DNA of 64,000 bases from Lasiosphaeris hirsuta (lineage: Eukaryota; Ascomycota; Sordariomycetes; Sordariales; Lasiosphaeriaceae): positions 4,092,001 to 4,156,000 of the forward strand of contig JAUKUA010000003.1 of the NCBI GenBank assembly GCA_030549175.1. Reading direction: 5' to 3'. The notes beneath the pieces were generated by a model. The model had not been told where the DNA came from. It saw nothing but the letters and a program-made list of their open reading frames with translations, and did not search any database. Shown here one piece after another: positions 13,401-25,143 of this stretch (the first letter of the stretch is position 1; every line of letters starts with the position of its first letter). Position numbers and translations under genes: made by a program.

Positions 13401-14227
13401 CTCGCTTGATGAGATGAAAGATAATCTCCATGACTATCACATCTTCGGTCCGGAAGTCGTCGCCCATGTTGGAAGCAATAGTCAACAAGGTGAGGAATAT
13501 GTCTTGGTAAGAGAAGGCGTCGATCAGTGTAGATCGAGAGACTTGAGTCTCATCGCCATCGTACTTGACACCGGGAGGAGGGCTAATCATGGCGATATTC
13601 CTCAGGAAGAAAAGGATGAGCTTGATGATGCCTTGGTCCCTTGGGGTGCGGTCGCCGATCGACATAGCCATTGACGGAAGGGCCACCCTAACAGCAGTGC
13701 TCAGGATAGGGGTGGCGTCATAGTTTATGATGGATCGCTTGTAACCCAGCTGGGCAAGCTGAAGAACGGGCATATGACGGTGGTGGTTGACAGTCATGGT
13801 CTCTCGGTCCTTTTCGATGGGCCAGGTCAGGGGCACAATGACCTCGAAACAAGCCAAGGCGATACGGGACTTGTACCGGTTGTCGGCGCAGTTTGGAGGC
13901 CATGTCGCGAGAATTTGTAAGAGATCACCTCCGACGATGTTTGCATGGGCAAGACACCTGGCGACATCCATTCGGTTGGTCTTTTCGTCGTAGAATCTAA
14001 TCCATCTCTTCAGATCGCGCAGAACCTCGAGGGCGTCGTCACCAAGCTTATAGCCTTCATCGTCATCCACGCTCATGCCACCCAGCTACAAACAAAGAAC
14101 GTCAGCCGCGAAGAAGCGAGGGGTGCTGTATTTAGGTGCTGGTACTCACGGCAGACACTAGACTGTTGATGTGCGCCCGCACCTCGGGGTGGACCACATC
14201 GTCGTTGACAGCCTCTGTGGCCTCCAT
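10495..14227 (-). CDS. TOF1: Topoisomerase 1-associated factor 1 (Tof1/Swi1/Timeless)
   Basis: Tof1 is the large subunit of the replication fork protection complex with Csm3/Swi3; it holds the replisome at pause sites and supports the S-phase checkpoint. Exons run 14227-14150, 14085-11700 and 11630-10495, giving 1199 residues, a normal length for filamentous fungi. The first exon (26 codons) begins [20 protein letters not shown] and joins in frame to [19 protein letters not shown]. The Timeless N-terminal helical-repeat domain fills roughly residues 30-300. The last third is acidic and basic low-complexity sequence, ending in SSDEE. The second intron (11631-11699) is 69 nt and stop-free; splicing it gives [18 protein letters not shown], which fits the family better than the retained Pro-rich reading. 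The gene diverges from the dehydrogenase gene at 14669, and an ACGCGT box lies 155 bp upstream of its start. Confidence 0.95.
11631..11699 (-). other. TOF1 intron 2 containing a 19-nt C run (sense strand)
   Basis: The donor is GTAAGC, the branch site GGACTGACG and the acceptor CAAAG. The C run occupies 11673-11691 and begins eight bases after the exon boundary. The intron is 69 nt long with no in-frame stop, so retention would insert 23 residues including a run of six prolines. Confidence 0.85.
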
Positions 14228-14380
14228 TATTGACAGATATCACAGCTAACACAGCAGCTCCGACATGTGCGTCTTGGTAAGCTCGTCTCGCAGCAATTGG
14301 CTTGGGTGTGTCGTGTTGGGAATTTTCGGTGATGGGGTGGTGATAACTTGAAAGAGGCGCTTGGCACTGAATTGGCGGGG

Positions 14381-14395
14381 GACGCGTTTCGCGTC
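14381..14395. promoter_or_regulatory. MluI cell-cycle box (ACGCGT) inside a palindrome
   Basis: GACGCGTTTCGCGTC reads as two GACGCG arms around TTT. ACGCGT at 14382-14387 is the core bound by MBF in budding and fission yeast at G1/S genes. It lies about 155 bp upstream of the TOF1 ATG. Its use here is inferred. Confidence 0.55.
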
Positions 14396-14536
14396 GAGCT
14401 GCCTTTCGGTCCAGGCGCGATCGCGTTGCCAACTGTTAATTGCCCCATTGCGTATTGGACCATACGCCGCACTTGCGGCATGTGATCTGCCCCCACTTGG
14501 CACCCGCCCCAGGGGCAGAGCAGCAGTGAGCGGATG

Positions 14537-14542
14537 CCGAGG
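14537..14542 (-). promoter_or_regulatory. CCTCGG-type fatty-acid response element candidate
   Basis: CCGAGG is the reverse complement of CCTCGG, the core recognised by FarA/FarB (Ctf1) regulators upstream of fungal beta-oxidation genes. It lies 127 bp upstream of the dehydrogenase ATG. A six-base match also occurs by chance, so this is a candidate only. Confidence 0.4.
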
Positions 14543-14668
14543 TTAGCCGATGGAATCCATCGAGCATCAACTTGCAACGTCAGAGTCGTAACTTGACTCC
14601 TTGCCCCGACCTCGAGTCTGACCTTCATAGCCCCTTCTTTCTCCATTGCATCTGGAATACCCTCAATT

Positions 14669-15775
14669 ATGTCCTCTATTACTCTAACAAGGTACGTCCT
14701 GCGGCTGCCAAGCCAATTGCGCCTCTTCAGCACGACATGTCGGCGGAGTCTCGAAGTTCGGCGACTGGGTGTCATTGGCGCGGGCCAGATGGTGAGCCTT
14801 TTCCCTTCCAAAGACGCCGTGGAACTTGGATTCTGGTCCGTCTGAGAGCAAGCGGTCGTTAATTCGTCCTTTTGCTGCATTTAGGGGCTTGGAATTGCCC
14901 TCGTTGCCGCCCAAAGAGCCCAGGTGCCCGTGACGCTAGTCGACTCGTCGCCAAAGTCGCTTGAAAAGGGGATGACCTTTGCAGGTCGGTGATGTGTGTC
15001 TCCTGTGCACCTTGGTGCAGCCTTACTGAAACCCTCTTTCTTAGAGAAGCTCCTTGCCAAGGATGTCTCCAAGCAGCGCATCACCCAGGAGCAAGCTGAT
15101 GCCGCCCGTGCGTTGCTCACGCCAACCACGTCTATCGAGAACTTGTCTGAGGCCGACTTTGTGATCGAGGCCGTGCCAGAGATCCCGTCTCTCAAGTTCG
15201 ACATCTTCTCCAAGCTGGCACAAATATGTCCCAAGCACGCCATCCTGGCCACCAACACCTCTTCCATCTCCATCACCCGCATCGCTGCCTCCACCACCCA
15301 GGACCCCAGAGACACAACCAACAGCTCCCGTGTAGTCTCAACCCACTTCATGAACCCCGTCCCCATCCAGAAGGGCGTCGAGATAATCAGCGGCCTTCAG
15401 ACCAGCAAGGAGACTCTGGATGCCGCCGTTGCCTTCTGTCAGCGGATGGGCAAGATCGCCTCCGTCTCGGCCGACTCTCCCGGCTTCCTAGCCAACCGCA
15501 TCCTCATGCCCTACATCAACGAGGCTATCATTTGCCTTGATACCAGTGTTGGCGACCGGGACTCGATCGACGCTATCATGAAGAACGGTACCAATGTGCC
15601 CATGGGCCCGCTGCAGCTCGCCGACTTTATTGGCCTCGACACGTGCCTCGCCATCATGAAGGTGCTGCACGAGGAGACTGGCGATTCCAAGTACAGGCCG
15701 AGTATTCTCCTGCGCAACATGGTCGATGCCGGCTGGCTTGGGAAGAAGAGTGGGAAGGGGTTTTATGATTACTAG
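14669..15775 (+). CDS. Mitochondrial L-3-hydroxyacyl-CoA (3-hydroxybutyryl-CoA) dehydrogenase
   Basis: This enzyme oxidises L-3-hydroxyacyl-CoA with NAD+ to 3-ketoacyl-CoA in beta-oxidation. Exons run 14669-14791, 14885-14984 and 15045-15775, giving 317 residues, the usual length. The first 30 residues are Arg- and Ser-rich with RLFSTTCRR, a good mitochondrial targeting signal. The Rossmann loop GAGQMG is at 37-42; the first intron cuts just after its Met codon. The second intron ends at 15044 rather than at the nearer CAG at 15020, because only this gives FAEKLLAKDV. STHFMNPVP supplies the catalytic His near 175, with Glu near 187 in KGVEII. The C-terminal domain ends in LGKKSGKGFYDY. There is no peroxisomal signal at the C-terminus, so a mitochondrial location is likely. 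It is divergent from TOF1. Confidence 0.93.
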
Positions 15776-18700
15776 ATACCATCATGTTGGCTTTGTATGG
15801 AAGACATGACATTCTCGATCCCCGGGGTCCCCGCGGTCTCGGAGAGGTTTGAGTTGCTTATGCTGCCACAGGACGAATATGTCAACCTGCGTGGCTTGGA
15901 AACTCTTGAATGAGACGACAGATGCCTGGGTGGTCGACACGTGTTTGAGGATGTCAGTGAAGAAATGCGGCGTTGCAAATTTTAAATAAGGGCTGTCGAG
16001 GGGGTGGAATAAGGGTAATGAGCATCAACACATGTCATAGCACAACCATACTGTACGAACTTTGCAGAATCGATCTATGTATAACAAGGTGCGGAAATAA
16101 ATCAAAGTACTATACCTATTTACTAAGTTCTCTAGATTTTTTCCCTTTTCGAATCTAATGTCAAAATTCATGACGCTCTACTCATGACCATATAAACAGT
16201 CATGTGACGCCGCCGAAGACTGTATCCCCCCTTCAGGATCGATAAAACGAGCCCAGTGTCGGCTCCCTTGTGACTCAGCAACGCACCCAAACCACAAGAT
16301 CCCTAAACAACATCCCCGCTCCCGTCCTGCTCGGAAGAGAGGGGTAAAGGTCTCGACCTCTAGAATCCATGTCATGTTCATGGGGAGACACCGGCTCGCC
16401 CTGATCTGGCCCTGATGCATCCCTGGCCATGCCGGTCTCGGGCAGCTGCACCCCGTGGGGAAGGAAGGGGGAGAGGAAGGAGGGGCCAAAACACGACAAT
16501 AGGAAAAGCAGGGCAAGGCAAAACGAGCTACTGGGGCCGAATCCTCTTGCCCTCGCTTTTGCTGCACATCCGGTCCGCCAGTTTGGTCTGGTCTAGGTCG
16601 GATTCCAAAACCCGTGAGCATCAGCAGCCCCAGCAGGGGAAGATGACGGAGACTGGTCGATGACCCTTCGGGCTTATCCTAGCCGGATCATCCCATCCAT
16701 CGGGAAGAGCTCCCACGGTGCGGCGTGTGTGATAGATAGCGCGTTGCCGCAAAGATTCTGTGTCACCAGCCTCCCAAACCCCACCGGGCCAAGAAGGGGG
16801 AAGCGATAGTACTGTGGGGGGAGAGGTAGACGAGCGACAAGGTACGGGCGACACCTGACAGGTCGGGCTTGAGCCGTGGGGAGGAGATATGGAGACAATC
16901 ATGCAATGGTGGCAGAACAACCAGGACAAGGACCAGGGACGCGAAACAGGGGTATAGTAGAGAAAGCTGTCACTACAGTCGCAGCGCGACTAGAGGAGAT
17001 GGTGAACTCCATATTTGACACCAAGCACGAACCAGTCAATATATTTTTATTAACCAGACAGGTGCATAGGCCGGGCACGTCTGGGGTCGGGCGGGATCTA
17101 TAGAGAGCAGGACAGGGTGCATGCGTCCCTGCCCGGGACCACAGAGTCAGCCGTGGAACATGCCAGGGCGTGCGAATGGCAAAGCGGCCTCCGCAAGGCC
17201 GGAGGGGCTAAAATGTGAGCTGTGATATAGAGGTATAATGAGTGCTGGGTCAGGGCCAGACTCGCAAGTTGTTAGTACAAGGACGGATTCAACGTCTGGG
17301 CGCCCCCGATGACGGTCTCGGGTATGATCCGTACGGAACGAAAGAGCTTGTTTCCCGAACGGGGCGGGGGAGGTGAGGGGGGGGGAGGGGCGTCCAAGCA
17401 TATCGAGCATCCGACCCATCAGCTGACAAGGGCAACACGTACGAATCGGAGAGAAAAGGTGATGGGCCAGGGCGATAGAGCCCGCGAGACGGAAGCAGCC
17501 CGGCTCATCGAGCATGCCAAAATTGGCAAGGTGACGCGCCTTGTTCCTGCGCCAGCTCCATGCTCTATGCAAGGAAGGACGCAAGACGGCATAGTTCGCT
17601 CAGGAACGTTGCTTCCCCACTCGCCCGCCACATGCACGAGCGAGCTCTACTCGGAAGGGTGGAGCAGGAACTTGGATTACGGATCACGAGGGGAAAGCAA
17701 AAAGAGGTGGCAGGCAAAAACTGCAAGCAAGGGGGGCATTACCTCCACACTGATAGGCTCACCATCATCGGGGACGGTGGCTAGCAGACCAATCCGAGCA
17801 TATAAATCCTGCCTGGGGCGGAATCCGGAGACTCAACTCTCGCAGGCCGACGACAAGATGCGTACCGCTCAGAACGGAGAGAGAAAGACTATGTCCTGCC
17901 TGCTATTTATCCGCCGGTTTCTCATTGTCAGCTTCTGCCGCTCGGCCAATAGGGGGCGGTACTACCTCCCTAAGAATAGAGAGAGAAGCCTGACCGGAAG
18001 CCGAGTGTGGCTTGAGACACCAGGACCACATCTTGGATAGCCAAAGGGTGACTAGAAAACAAGCCATGATGCAAAAGTCGCGCAGAAGTTCTTTGTGCCT
18101 ATGATCCATGTCTTGGTGGCCGGGGTTCCCGGCTAGTTGGCTCAGACATGACATATTTTGTAGTACCGTGGTCAAGACAACCTGGACTCGGATGATGAAT
18201 ATAGGCCGTAGGTGGTAAGTGTGTGCGTGCTCTCTCGACGCTTTCGAGCGAGCGAATCCCAGCATGCCCCTCCTGGACTCGAGTGGCTTGGGTCTCAACT
18301 CATGATCGTGTAACGGGCTGGCTCGCCGGCCGGTCTCCCATCTGTGATATACATATGCGTTCTCCAGCGGCAGACGTCGGCTCTCGAGTCTCGCATCGTG
18401 TGGAGAAAAAGGCAGCAGCCGCGAGGATACTCTTAGTGCTACAGCTCAGCGTATGTTAAGCGGCCCCCAGACAAGCCGTGTCGCTCGTGCCGAGGAGGAG
18501 GCTGGGGCTTCTGAGTTGGCAAAGCATGAGCGGACGGTTAAACAGATCGCCGTGACTAAACCTGGAGACGGGCTACCACCGCTCCACGTGCTTTTGCCAC
18601 GGGCGATCAGTATCGTTCCTTCGTTCATGCAGGCGCACCGCTACAACGCCCCCGAGGTCGAATGCACCGGCTCGTACATGCTCCTACGCTGCGCGTCGTG

Positions 18701-21489
18701 CAGCACAAGTCATGTGCGTTGGTGGACCTGATGGCGAGGTATGCGTCTTTGGATCTAGGCAAGCAAAGACAGCCTCACCGCCGTCGGTTGTCAAATCGCG
18801 GGATCTACTATGATCCATCCTGCAACCTGTTGTCTGAAGGGGTGGGTGATAAGGGATAGGCCGAAGCCAAACGACTATTCCGCTAAAGGCAGGTCCAATG
18901 CACTGGAGCACCCTGAGATATAGATCCACCTGGCCTTCGAACCTCGTGCCACCATGCTCTTGGGAAACCCAACCGGATTGTGCGCTACCTGCAAGAGAGA
19001 CGCATCAGAATTCCGTTGCGATGGAGGTGTGCGAAGGTGTCACTATACCGCACCAATACCGCTCGACGATTTGCCTTCGCTAGCGAATCGACGCGTCGAG
19101 TCGCTCAACTTGGGCGCTCGCGCTATGCAATCCGCACGGGTTGATATTAATATGATGCCTGGCGCCGGGCGGGCAGGCCTGTGGTGAGGACAGCTGCTGG
19201 AGACGGTGCAGTTCGGCCCTATCGTGTACTTGACAATACGCCGGTGTATATTGGGTCCAGTCGATGAGGAACCCCCAGTGGTCAGATGGTTTTAGCCGTC
19301 AACGTCTGAATGGTGGAGTCAGCGGGACAATGTCGACAGGTGTAGAGGTGTCAGAAATACGGTCTCGTTGACACGAAGCCGTGTTGTCGAACAGCCTAGC
19401 CCCCCCAGTTTGTTGACCTTGCCGTTTGCGCGCACCGCACACCCCAACTGTCTCTGCACGATGTCGCACATTCAAAACACCCGCCCGATTTGGTTGGCCA
19501 CGGCATGTCCAAGATTTGGAGGTACTGCACTATCGCGAGATAGCTGAAGCCAGCGCTCTAGGTGATAGCGACACATCATGATTGACAGGCGCAAGATATC
19601 CCGTGTAGTCAATGGGTGTCTTTTGTCTGAGTCACCTCGACTTGACTGGTTTCATTGGCGGTGCGGGCTGCTAAACGGAAGCCCGTCTCCGTAAGGTGGA
19701 GAGCCGCGTGCCAGACGCGTTGGAAAATCACAGTTCTGCGCTCCCACAACCGAGGACGGGAACTACCTCTTTCATCGACCCGTGCGCATGATCTGCTGCT
19801 CCGTGGGAAAATGCGGAAAAAGAAAGACGAGGGCCAGCAGCCAAATGCTTTCCACGAGTCAGGCCCTTAACCCAGGGAATACTCGATCAACCCGAGTCGG
19901 GAACTTGAAAGAAAGGCGAGGATAGGGAGAGTGAAATAGCGAGAGCCATTTGTGTTCGGGTCGGGTTGGAGCAACTGAGGCAGTCGGCAACACAGGTGGC
20001 GGCTGAATCGAGAGCATCAAGTCGCCCGTTCTCCCTGGTGCTGCGCAGCTGAGAGACCACAGAACGGGTTGCGGGGAGATTGATGGGAATTTGGGAATGC
20101 TGAAGCTTCCAGCATGCTTCGTTCCCCATTCCACGGACAGCCAATATTGAATTGATGAGGTCTGAATTGCGCCAAATCTGGTGCCGTTCCCTTACCCTCG
20201 TGCTGGGCTCGTGGAGACAGCCATGAGAGGGTTGGGAGACCAAGCCATTGGACAATATTGCGGATTGCTGCATGCTCAATAAGAGGCGCCGTCTCAGGGG
20301 TTCCTGGAATCCCCTTGCTTGCACAAACTTGTCGCCGTGGTCCACAGATGCAGGCACGCGTGCATCCCAGGAAGCGTGACTGGGTGAGGGCTGGCCATCA
20401 GGCAGGACAGAGGGTGGGCGTTTGTGTGACGCTGGGTAATAGCGGCCGGCGGCTGCCCCGTCAAACTCTCAGTCAGTTGTCAGTTCTAGACACTTGTCAG
20501 GGCTTGGCAAGGTGGTGACGGCGACTCTTTTCGTAATTAAAAAGACGGGTAGCTAGACAAGCCGTCGTTGAGAGAGACCCTTTGCCGGCGGATTCTGGAG
20601 GTGTGCGACCAGACGCGCCATCAAGATCCAGCCTGGTGTGCAGCGGTTGCAGCCAACGTTTCGCCTCGAACGCGGGGATAAAGACACAGGGAAGAAGGAG
20701 CGATGATTGAAGGCTTTGACGGGGACGCAGCGCGCGTAGTGCAGCGTTCTGAGAATAGCAGAACGTCGAACAAAGAACACGAAATATCCCAGGTGGGAGA
20801 TCCCGTCGGGAAAAGTAGGCAGCACACTCGCCAGACGTTCTTCGTCTCAGGACTCTCCTCAGCCTTATACGCCTCCCGGCGTTCACGACGGTCCTCCAAT
20901 CCCTAATCCATTCCATGCGTCACTGGACGGCTACATGCCCATCCGCCCGCCTCAGCAGCTGGATGCGGAAGGACAATGCGTACGCACGAGTTGCAGCATG
21001 GCTGCCACCTCTCGCCCTTCGCAGGCTGCGCTGTGGTTGCAATGAAACAACACGTGGGTGCACCGTTTACCTTTCCAAGCGGACCAGCATTGCCCCTCGG
21101 GTTCAACACAAACGGCAGAGAGGGCGCTCAACCCTGACCGTTTGCCAGATCCGTCAAGCCCGAGACACACGAGTTAGAATCTCGAAAGCTATGAGAACCC
21201 ACCTAGAATAGCAGCAGATGCAAGTGTCGCTCTTCGCAAGTGGTGGAGATGGAATGCGGAATCTGAAGCGTGTTTGTCTGCAGAGCAGCTCGCCCTCTAA
21301 AGATAGAAAGAAACCCGGGTTCGCAGCACCCACGCAATCTGGAGTAGGGGCTTCCCAGCGGCAGCCAGTCCGAGGTTGGGTCGAGTGAGATGCGGCGAGA
21401 GTTATCGGCACGGAAATTCACAAGTTGCGGCTTGTCAATGACTGGACAGCGCCGCTCGGCGGATTTGGTTATTGCTAATGGCTCACTCT

Positions 21490-21520
21490 GATGGCTGATT
21501 GATGGCTGATGGCTGATGGC
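21490..21520. repeat. GATGGCT-based imperfect tandem
   Basis: GATGGCTGATT is followed by GATGGCTGATGGCTGATGGC, a short slippage-type repeat of four GATGGC units with variable spacing. It is not coding. Confidence 0.75.
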
Positions 21521-22677
21521 ACAGAAAACGGCAAGGATGCACGAGCCACCTCAGTGTCTCACTATCTCACACCATCCCACCCACCACCAGCATCCCGTCA
21601 GGCGGGTTGCTGTGCTTTGGATGGTGGATTCCAGCCGGACGTGGAGCCGGCGGGCTGCTTGGTAGGGGCGCTGTGGCGTGGGCGGCGCAGGTTTTAGGTC
21701 TTACATGTTAGCTTGCTGCAAGGCACACCCGATCCTCCACTGCTAGAGCTCAGGACGACCTCTCGTCCACGACGGGGTACTTCGCGTTGTGCTCATGGGG
21801 AAACAGGTCCCGCGGTCCCAGATTTACGGACGGTACGCTACAACATCATCCAGGCACGTAGCTGCCTTAAGCAGCACCTTGCATCTGCTTTTGCGGTACT
21901 GATCTACACAATCACGAAAACATATTTCCCTGGTTCACCAGCTTCAATTGAACAACATCAGACCGATCAGGAACCCGGAGAAGCCGTGAAATGGTAGCGT
22001 CGACAGTGACGGCCCGAACACCGGAAGCCATGACCCAAAAATCCGGCTCCCGCATACTCTACCTAGGTACTCCGGGCTCCAGGGAGAGTCCTGGGCGCAC
22101 CTGGTCGCCAGATCTAAATCGCTACTCCAGGGCCGCCCGGGGCCCAGGGAGGCCAACCTTTGTTCGGCTGCTAATCCCCGTTGCATCCTGCTAAGCCGTA
22201 TTGGAAAGGTGGGAAATGGGTGTGCAAGCACCTAACCTAATCGTCGACGAGGTGCAGCATGAGCAGACGGCCGACCTGCCAGATCTCCCTGGCCGTCTCT
22301 GCCCGCCTCAGCTAGGTAAGTGCCCTGCTAGCCTCGGTCGTTTTACCCCCGGCTCCCCGATCCCTCCGTTCTTAGCGAATGGATGGATCATGAGCCTACG
22401 CAGGACTGCAGTCTGCAGTTGGTAGGCAAGACGGCGGAGCAACCTCATGATACCGGTGACCCCCGATGACTGCGGCTGCTACCAGTGTACAAGTGAATCT
22501 GAGTCGTCTGGAGCTTAATGCTCTTGTGGGTGGCCAAAGGCGTGCGTTTGCTACCATACAAAGTAGTTGCCGATATGCTGCGAAGTTAGCGCGTCCATGG
22601 TCAGTTGCTGTATGAGTAGCTGCGTCTGAAAGTGTTACACAGCAAAGAGCATCGCAAGCAAAACTGTCATATCTGAC

Positions 22678-22703
22678 ACTGTCTGGTCCTTAATCTCCAG
22701 GAC

Positions 22704-22739
<36 letters not shown>
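22678..22739 (+). other. Stem-loop followed by a 34-nt T run
   Basis: ACTGTCTGG (22678-22686) pairs with CCAGGACAGT (22697-22706), with one bulged base, around a 10-nt loop. A run of 34 T follows at 22706-22739. A second arm, AAAACTGTC at 22660-22668, can pair with GACAGTTTT at 22701-22709 instead. It could mark the 3' end of an RNA polymerase III transcript, or the T run could be the poly(A) tail of a retroposed sequence on the minus strand. No tRNA-like A or B box was found upstream. Confidence 0.5.
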
Positions 22740-22741
<2 letters not shown>

Positions 22742-25125
22742 AAATGACAGCGTGCGACAACATCATGGCATCCGCCCAACCCTACGCAAAATTATAGCCT
22801 CAGGCTGTCTTTGCAGCAACAATCTGCTGTTATGAAACCACTAGCTAATATCAGTATTCCAGTTCCCATCGCGCTGCAGTGGCTCAACCACGGGACCATT
22901 TTATTGAAACGCCCTCGCAAGCGGTACTCAGGTGTTGCTTGGCCTGCACAAAACCAACCTAACTGAACAAGAGGAGCAGTTTGTGCCGGATGCTCCTGCC
23001 ACATTCTGCCTGCCTGCTCTGGCGGCCCTAGCGGCCCTCTCCTTAAACCTGCCTTGTGTGGTAATGCGCTGCAGTTGGATTCAACCATGGAACACATTCT
23101 GTGAGGGTGCGCACCTTCCTAATCGGGCACCTAGTCGACGCTTCGATGGCTCCGCAGAAGCTGCCACTGAAAGAGACTTTTGGCGGCAGTTACGTCCAAA
23201 ACGCACACTGCCGGTGATAAATTTTGGGTCGCCATGCCATGGCAGTTCCAAGCTGGGCCGGACTCAGCGAGACTGCGCAAGTATTCCGGCGGACGTTTCG
23301 ACACAGAATTTGGCTTACGCCGTGGGACGCTCTTCTACCCTCTCCTCTTGGTAATGTGTCATTCGGAGCCGCTGTGACACCGCGTCTCGAGCACCCAGGA
23401 CGGGACAGGGACTTCAGCAGCCATCAAATCTCGCCAGTTGAAGGCACGAATTATCGTCGACTCTGTCTGCGCCTAATTGCGCCGACCTCGGCTTGATGCA
23501 TCTGTTTCCCTGCACCTTGCTCTTGGTTCTTTGCACACATGGCATGGCTGCTCGGACGCACAGTACACGGCATCCTCCCTTTGAGCACGGCGGCTTGCCT
23601 AGTGTGGCTGGCCCCTTCTTCATCTCGTGGGTTGTTTTGCCCACGAGGCGCACTCCTGTGATATTTGCCAGACAGGTCGGCCGTATAAACGCCGCCATCG
23701 AGACTTTTCGACCTGACTGCCCAGCCGGGCCGACCACAAATCCCACGACGGCGTTTTGCCGCGCGAGAAGCGAAAGAAAAAAAGGACGGCATTGTTAGCC
23801 TTTGCTACCCCCCTCCTCCCCCTTGGACGGCCTGTAGGATACCTGCACAAAGACACCCTTGCACGAGTGCCAACGACGCGCCGTTGTGGAAAATGACTAG
23901 AATATGCCAGGCGAGATCGAGGAATTCCCTTCTCCACCAAGGCCCAGTAGCCTGGACGGGTGGGATCTCGTTCCTGGCACTACGCCATATCGCCCTGCGC
24001 AATTCCCAGTCTAACGCGGCGGCGGCGAGTCGGATGGCCGTCGTCCAGTCCCGTTTGGGGGTTCGGGTGTGGGAGGCATCTCGCGAAGAACGTTTCCTTG
24101 AATCTCATTCACCAGATGTGAACAGATGCAACCAGATGGCAAGCAGCCCCAGTCCTTGATGAAACGGTCCATGGGTACTCACCTCTGCTGCGAAAAGTGG
24201 TTTGGCGATGCACAGACGCTGGATCTGGCGTCAGGGATAGGGACACGCCTAGGAGCGAGGCGACGAAGAAGCTTCCACCGTTGCGAGCCATCCTTCTAGC
24301 CCAACTACCCTGGGCTCTTTGGCGCAGCGCACCTCCTCGTTCGCTCGCGTCGCTGCCCTGCTCGATGCAACCCTCTGGCTGCACGACACCTTGCCTCACG
24401 CACGCTTACCACAGTCCTCCTGTATTTCCCATCGTACAGTTGCACCAAACCCCACCAAGCCTAGCCTGCTATGCGGTCCACGAGGTCGCACACCACATCA
24501 GCCTACGGCTTGTTCGGCGCATCTTCCCACAAGCCCCGACTGCTCGTCCGGTCCTGTTTCTGAGATGTCATGGCGGCCGTTCCCCGGATCCCAGAATCCC
24601 AGAATCCTTGAGCACGTCGGCATTGACGCTCGTGGGGAAGAGGCAGGGAAATGATGCCACGGCCCAGACATGACAAATGCCGCGTCCGCGTCAAGTTCGG
24701 CCACCCATTCTGCCAGCTTGATATGTCGTCTCTTGTCGCCCCCTGTCGAGCGCGACCGTTGGATGTGGCTCGCATCAAGGATCGTTAAGCGCAAAACGGC
24801 GCAGCCGCCTGCTCCGCTGTGGACTCGGCGATACACCACAGAGCCAGGGGCGCACGGTTCAAACTACACCTCTCTTCCCCTCTCTCCTTCGCGCTCGCGA
24901 GAGGATTCGACCAGCTCAACACGAACAGTGTGCAAAATCACTCGATGCAAGCCTGTCCTCCCAGGCTAAATCTTGTGCTCTGTGAGGGCGCAAGAGCTGG
25001 GTGCGAGGCCCATCCACATGTACACCTGCTTGCCATGTCTGGTTGTTCACGCAGAACAGCAACACGTTGGGCTGCTGTCCGTCAACCTCAAGCAGCACCC
25101 CCAATCCCCCCCATTCCCCTCTCCT

Positions 25126-25143
25126 CCCCCCCCCCCCCCCCCC
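25126..25143. repeat. Homopolymer run of 18 C
   Basis: It lies within a CT-rich stretch 2.3 kb upstream of the homeodomain coding start. Such runs are unstable in replication and in sequencing, so the exact length is uncertain. Confidence 0.85.

Larger units (their letters stand above)
14228..14668. promoter_or_regulatory. Divergent promoter of TOF1 and the 3-hydroxyacyl-CoA dehydrogenase gene
   Basis: The two start codons are 441 bp apart and point away from each other. The TOF1 side carries an inverted CCAAT (ATTGG at 14371-14375) and the palindrome GACGCGTTTCGCGTC. The dehydrogenase side carries CCGAGG at 14537-14542. Transcription start sites cannot be seen from sequence. Confidence 0.75.

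Noticed and set aside
14692..14730. Possible 39-nt intron with GTACGT donor in the dehydrogenase gene
   Set aside because: Too short, and the unspliced reading gives a clear mitochondrial presequence in frame.
14985..15020. Short 36-nt intron ending at CAG in the dehydrogenase gene
   Set aside because: The 60-nt alternative ending at 15044 has a branch site and restores the conserved FAEKLLAKDV.
17309..18040. 243-codon plus-strand frame
   Set aside because: Low-complexity Gly/Arg/Thr-rich reading with no domain; likely chance in GC-rich DNA.
18930..18970. TTCGAA-containing stretch resembling a tRNA T-loop
   Set aside because: The flanking bases do not form a T-stem and no acceptor or anticodon stem is present.
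22740..23500. Possible LINE or other retroelement body next to the T run
   Set aside because: No reverse transcriptase, endonuclease or RNase H motif could be read in any frame.
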